Source of the DNA: Candidatus Firestoneibacteriota bacterium
GTDB lineage: Bacteria > Oederibacteriota > JAAXVQ01
DNA: 8,651 nt
Direction: 5' to 3'
Assembly (NCBI GenBank): GCA_013335425.1
Contig: JAAXVQ010000064.1
Coordinates: 1 to 8,651, forward strand
A program made the translations under genes and the position numbers. How positions within the stretch are numbered: the first letter of the stretch is position 1; the number at the start of each line of letters is the position of its first letter. The notes beneath the pieces were generated by a model, which saw only the letters and a list, made by a program, of their open reading frames with translations, was not told the DNA's origin and did not search any database. Positions 5,090 to 8,651 of this stretch are shown in pieces.

Positions 5090-6256
5090 TTATTTCTCCT
5101 CGGGTTTGACTTCGGGGACCAGCACCTTGAGTTCTTCGGGAATATCCCCGCGCCGGGCGAAATTGAGCAAGTAGCGCAGCAGGGTTTCGCTGACGGTCTG
5201 CCCCTTGGGCACCAGCAGGACCCCTTTGTTGGTTTTCACCGCCTCATCCAAAATCATGCCCACCTGCATGCTCCAAACCTCCACGGTCCGGGTCAAGAGC
5301 GCTACTTCCTGCTTTTCGAGCCCTTCCTTCAGGCAGGCCACCAGGCGCGCGTCAAATTGCGCCGGCGTATGCTGCAGTTCGTCCAGGGCTTGCGGGGCGG
5401 TTAAGCCTTGAGTCAGCAGGCGGTCATACTGCAGCGTCAGCCCCAAAATTTGCGCACCCAAGACCGCCGGCTCCTGCTTGGCCAAATCCACGCTGCCCAA
5501 GGACGAATCCCAAGACGTTTGTTGGTTGCCGATCATTTGCGCCACGATTTCAAGACGGGGAATGTTGGCCAGCAGGTCCCGACCCACGGCCGGAAAACTG
5601 TCGAGCATTTGGGTTTCGTCGGGGCTTAAGGCCTGGTTGGTAAAATGTTTTTGCAGCACGTCCGGGGGCACGGTCACGCACCCGATTTGCGAGAGTAGGG
5701 CCGCCATTTCGAAAAACCAGCTTTGTTCCAAGTTCAAGGCCAGCAGCATGTGATGCACATAACGCTTCAATCGTGTTCCCCGGGAAAAGGCCACGGGGTT
5801 GACCAAGGAAAGCACGTCGGAGAGCACCTTGACCGTGCCGTTGAGGGTTTTTTCCAGCAACTCCCTCTCCGCGTGCACCAACCGGTATTGCTGCAGCCCG
5901 GCATCCAGGGTTTGGGCCAAGGTTTCGTTGCTGCAGGGTTTGGTTAAAAACCGGAAAATGTTTCCCCGGTTGACGGCCTCGATGGCGTCTTTCATGTCGG
6001 CCTGCCCCGTGAGCATGATCCGGATGCAGTCCGGGGCGAGCTCCCGGACCTTGGCCAAAAACTGCGCGCCGTTCATCACCGGCATGCGCATGTCCGAGAC
6101 CACCACGGCATAGGGCCCGTGCTTGTCGAACATGGCCAGGCCCGCCTCGCCGCTGGCGGCGATGTCGACGTCAAACTGTTTGCGTTGGGTGCGCTGCAGG
6201 GCGGCCAGCAGGTTGGCGTCGTCGTCGACAAACAGCATTTTTTCCGTTTCACTCAT
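5090..6256 (-). CDS. Response regulator with degenerate HD-GYP-like domain
   Basis: A 388-residue protein, last gene of the signalling operon. Residues 5-125 are a receiver domain with the acidic pocket (D11-D13), phospho-acceptor D55 in SDMRMPVMNG, T83 and K106 all in place, so phosphorylation is expected. Residues ~140-310 align by eye with an HD-GYP output domain. Its metal-binding residues are replaced: the HD pair reads SQ (189-190 in AALLSQIG), the HHE motif reads NQQ (244-246), the HP motif reads FP (221-222), and the late Asp is L275. Cyclic-di-GMP hydrolysis is therefore unlikely; a binding or scaffold role is more plausible. A C-terminal ~60-residue module (MQVGMILDEAV...GVLLVPKGQTV) resembles the tail found on RpfG-like regulators. 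ATG 6256 has GGAAGG upstream and overlaps the preceding gene by 8 bases. The longer in-frame extension upstream only shadows that gene. Confidence 0.85.
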   Translation of the reverse strand: MSETEKMLFVDDDANLLAALQRTQRKQFDVDIAASGEAGLAMFDKHGPYAVVVSDMRMPVMNGAQFLAKVRELAPDCIRIMLTGQADMKDAIEAVNRGNIFRFLTKPCSNETLAQTLDAGLQQYRLVHAERELLEKTLNGTVKVLSDVLSLVNPVAFSRGTRLKRYVHHMLLALNLEQSWFFEMAALLSQIGCVTVPPDVLQKHFTNQALSPDETQMLDSFPAVGRDLLANIPRLEIVAQMIGNQQTSWDSSLGSVDLAKQEPAVLGAQILGLTLQYDRLLTQGLTAPQALDELQHTPAQFDARLVACLKEGLEKQEVALLTRTVEVWSMQVGMILDEAVKTNKGVLLVPKGQTVSETLLRYLLNFARRGDIPEELKVLVPEVKPEEK

Positions 6257-7532
6257 GATCGGCACCTTCCGGTTGATGAAATTCCGGGAGCCCGGATTTT
6301 TGGGTCTCGGCCTGGCAGGCCGTGCGCCAGCCGGGGAGCTTGTCCAGCAAAGCGCACGACTGCAAATAGAGCGTATCCACCGTAGAAACATAGTTTTCCT
6401 CACCCCCATGCTTCAATTCCAAGTCCAGGGCGTCGGCCACATGCACGGCGGCCAGGGGAGAAAATTCCAGGTTGAAGCATTCGCGCGGGGTGTGGTGCAA
6501 AGCCACGGCTTCGATGATCGGGTGCGGCAGGCCCCAGAGCCCCAGCAGATAGGCCCCGACCTCCGCGTGCGTGGCCCCGAAGATTTCCTCTTCGGCGAGT
6601 TCCAGCGAGGATTTTTGCTGCTGCGCCCAGGCGAGCATGCGGGCGTAGTCCGCGGTCATGTTGCCGGCCAAAATCAGACGCCCGGTGTCGTGCAGCAGAC
6701 CGGCGGAGAAACAATCGTCCACCATGGTTGGGGCCGCACCCACGTCCGCGGCGATAAGTTTGGCAAAATTGGCCACCTTGAGGCTGTGGTCCCATAAACT
6801 TTCCAGGGAAAAGCCGGGCAACTGCGATGCTTGAAATTCCGAAAACACGTGAATGGAAAGCACCAGGGCCTTGACCTTTTCCAATCCCAAAATGGTCACG
6901 GCGCGGGAAGGGTGGGTAATGCGCGTGGGAAAACCGAAAAACGCCGAGTTGACCAGTTGCAGGATCTTGGCCGACATGGCCGGGTCTTTGGCGATGATGC
7001 GTCCCACGCGTTCGATGGAGGCGTCCGGCGATTGCAGCTCCTTCATCACTTCCAGATACAGCGAGGGCAGGCTGGGAAGGTTGTGGATTTTGGAAAGCAG
7101 CTGGCGCAAGGTGTCCTGGGATAAAATATCCCGGATGGCGCAGGCGCGCCCCACCGTGGACTTGAGCATTTCCGCGGAACAGGGTTTGGACAAATATTGG
7201 TGGGTGGGGCCCACGGAGCGCAAAATGCTTTCCTGGTCCGACTGCCCGGACAAAATAATGCGGATGGTCTGGGGGTAGCGCTGCCGCACTTCGGCGAGCA
7301 GTTGCGCCCCGTCCATGCCGGGCATGCGCATGTCCGAGACAATGACGTCGAAGGAGGCGGCGGCCATGCGCGCCAAAGCCGCGGGTCCGCTGTCGGCGGT
7401 TTCAATGTCCCATTCGTCCCGCAACGTGCGCAGCATGCGCTGCAGCGCCTGCAGCACGTTGGCCTCGTCGTCGACAAAAAGAATCCGTTTCTTGTCGACG
7501 CGGTTTTCCTCGCCTGCGCCCTGGGCGGTCAT
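6249..7532 (-). CDS. Response regulator with HDOD output domain
   Basis: A 427-residue two-domain regulator. The receiver domain (about 15-135) has the acidic pair D21-D22, phospho-acceptor D67 in SDMRMPGMDG, S95 and K116. The HDOD domain (about 145-345) begins with the typical LPSLPSLYLEVMKEL and contains KDPAMSAKILQLVNSAFFG, the helix that defines the family. HD-type ligands appear kept: H249, H281-D282 in LLHDTGRL, H322, H346-H347 and D367. HDOD proteins usually act as non-enzymatic signalling adaptors, so full retention is of note. The start codon overlaps the kinase stop (ATGA at 7529-7532) without an obvious Shine-Dalgarno, implying coupled translation. The 3' end overlaps the next gene by 8 bases. 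It is presumably phosphorylated by the upstream kinase and controls motility, cell cycle or second-messenger pathways; which one is not shown here. Confidence 0.88.
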   Translation of the reverse strand: MTAQGAGEENRVDKKRILFVDDEANVLQALQRMLRTLRDEWDIETADSGPAALARMAAASFDVIVSDMRMPGMDGAQLLAEVRQRYPQTIRIILSGQSDQESILRSVGPTHQYLSKPCSAEMLKSTVGRACAIRDILSQDTLRQLLSKIHNLPSLPSLYLEVMKELQSPDASIERVGRIIAKDPAMSAKILQLVNSAFFGFPTRITHPSRAVTILGLEKVKALVLSIHVFSEFQASQLPGFSLESLWDHSLKVANFAKLIAADVGAAPTMVDDCFSAGLLHDTGRLILAGNMTADYARMLAWAQQQKSSLELAEEEIFGATHAEVGAYLLGLWGLPHPIIEAVALHHTPRECFNLEFSPLAAVHVADALDLELKHGGEENYVSTVDTLYLQSCALLDKLPGWRTACQAETQKSGLPEFHQPEGADHE

Positions 7533-8651
7533 AATCCGCGTTGACCCGGGAGCAGTGCCGCGGATTTCTCCGCCCCTGTTTCCAGCATGGGCAGACGGAT
7601 GCTAAAGGTCGTGCCTTTCCCGAGCTCGGTTTCCACGTCGATGGCCCCTTTCAATTTTTCCACGATCACGTTATGGCAGATGGCCAGCCCCTGCCCTGAT
7701 CCGCGCCCGACTTTTTTGGTGGTGAAAAAGGGGGAAAACACTTTGGGCAGGACGTCCGGGGCAATACCCATGCCCGTATCGGAAATCCGGATGACGGCCC
7801 AACCTTCTTCGCGCCCGGTTTTGACGGTGATGGTGCCCTTGTGGTCGGGTTCCGGGCCCAGGGCGTCGGCAATGGTATGCGCGGCATTGACCAGCATGTT
7901 GAGTATGACTTGGTTGAATTCGCCGGGCAGGCAGGGGACGTCGGGGAGGCTATAATCAAAATCAGTTTCCAAATCGGCCACATATTTCCATTCGTTGCGG
8001 GAGATGGTGATGGTGCTCTCAATGGCGTGATTGAGGTTGAGCGGGGTAATTTCCGCGGTGTCCGGATGGGCAAATTCCTTCATGGCCCTCACGATCGTGG
8101 CCACGCGCTCCACGCCTTCCAGGGCTTGGTCCACGGCTTTGGGAATTTCCGCGGTTAAATAAGCCAAATCCGCGTGCGCCAGCAGGCTCTCGGTTTCCGC
8201 GATTTGGCCGGGGGTGACCCGGTCGGCTTTGACGGATTCAATGAGGGCCGGGAAATGTTGAATGACTTTGGAGAGGTCGTCAAAGGACTCGGACAGAAAG
8301 CGCAGATTGTCTCCGACATACTGGATGGGGGTGTTGATCTCGTGGGCGATGCCCGAGGCCAATTGCCCGATGGATTCCAATTTCTGCGCCTGGAGCAGTT
8401 GGGACTGCAGATGTTTTTGTTGGGTGATGTCTTCCCCCGAAGCCAAAACCGCCTGCAAGGCGCCGTCGCCCTCGGTCAGCAGGGTCCAGTGCCAGGCCAG
8501 CAGCCGTTCCTGCCCCGAACGGTTCACGACCGGGTTTTCGAAAAAATAATCCGTGTCTTTTTTTCCGTGGGTCACCAAGTTTTTAAAAAAGCCTTCCACC
8601 TCGCCGCGAATGCGGTCGGGCAAAAAATCCGGAAACCAATCCCGCCCGATG
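7529..8651 (-). CDS. PAS-domain sensor histidine kinase (N-terminus outside window)
   Basis: The reading frame is open to the right edge, so the true start is beyond 8651. The visible ~373 residues begin inside a PAS domain (IGRDWFPDFLPDRIR, then ASGEDITQQK as its closing motif). A HisKA dimerisation helix with phospho-acceptor His in GIAHEINTPIQYVGDN (codon 8342-8344) follows. After a long helical insert comes an HATPase domain with the N box (NQVILNMLVNAAHT), G1 (DTGMGI), F box (FSPFFTTK) and G2 (GSGQGLAI) intact. It is thus an active-looking cytoplasmic-type kinase core; whether it has further sensor or membrane segments cannot be seen. No receiver domain is fused at its C-terminus: the two receivers are on the next two genes, which overlap it in one operon. 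An in-frame TTG at 8623 is not the start, since PAS homology continues upstream of it. Confidence 0.92.
   Translation of the reverse strand, partial: IGRDWFPDFLPDRIRGEVEGFFKNLVTHGKKDTDYFFENPVVNRSGQERLLAWHWTLLTEGDGALQAVLASGEDITQQKHLQSQLLQAQKLESIGQLASGIAHEINTPIQYVGDNLRFLSESFDDLSKVIQHFPALIESVKADRVTPGQIAETESLLAHADLAYLTAEIPKAVDQALEGVERVATIVRAMKEFAHPDTAEITPLNLNHAIESTITISRNEWKYVADLETDFDYSLPDVPCLPGEFNQVILNMLVNAAHTIADALGPEPDHKGTITVKTGREEGWAVIRISDTGMGIAPDVLPKVFSPFFTTKKVGRGSGQGLAICHNVIVEKLKGAIDVETELGKGTTFSIRLPMLETGAEKSAALLPGQRGL

Noticed and set aside
6257..6409. N-terminal extension of the HD-GYP-like regulator
   Set aside because: The added 51 residues are a shadow of the HDOD gene, whereas the receiver domain begins right after ATG 6256, which has a GGAAGG ribosome site.
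5090..8651. Many plus-strand open frames opposite the signalling operon
   Set aside because: They are antisense shadows of three well-supported GC-rich genes and show no protein family features.

Overview
The window looks like bacterial chromosome from a Gram-negative-like organism. Housekeeping items (an initiator tRNA, an SPFH/prohibitin-type membrane protein, a two-component operon) sit beside an accessory stretch with two toxin-antitoxin-type modules and gene debris. The mix of short palindromic dispersed repeats, a four-helix-bundle 'suffix' protein remnant and REC-HDOD/REC-HD-GYP regulators would suit a PVC/Omnitrophota-like or deltaproteobacterial-like lineage. That placement is a guess from gene style; no marker in the window settles it.

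Left part, 1-3120 (plus strand): an autonomous Fic AMP-transferase gene (237-1397) has a near-consensus promoter embedded in four TGTATACA palindromes spaced exactly 21 bp apart. An AbiEi/AbiEii pair (1652-2287 and 2284-3120, ATGA overlap) follows. Its promoter is covered by two abutting inverted repeats, the arrangement known for AbiEi autoregulation. Nearly the same 51-base repeat (core GGTGCCAGGCAC) lies upstream of both modules, and further copies of the core lie downstream.

Middle, 3121-3893: a decayed stretch. It holds the 5' remnant of a four-helix-bundle suffix protein (with an in-frame stop, ending at an inverted copy of the repeat), the first ~60 codons of an ABC transporter permease, and an unidentified 3' reading-frame tail joined to it. 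These look like deletion or rearrangement scars. An intact SPFH/prohibitin gene (3894-4721) follows.

Centre, 4926-5086: a single tRNA-fMet gene with the C1-A72 mismatch, its own promoter and a rho-independent terminator.

Right part, 5090-8651 (minus strand, convergent on the tRNA): a three-gene signalling operon with overlapping stops and starts. The order is a PAS histidine kinase (5' end outside the window), a REC-HDOD response regulator, and a REC-HD-GYP-like regulator whose metal-binding residues are all replaced. The likely flow is kinase to two response regulators, one with a possibly metal-binding HDOD domain and one with a dead HD-GYP fold.

The most notable items are the 21-bp-phased operator array of the Fic gene, the repeat shared by the two toxin modules, and the pseudo-HD-GYP regulator paired with a ligand-retaining HDOD protein. 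No CRISPR array and no intact transposase were seen.
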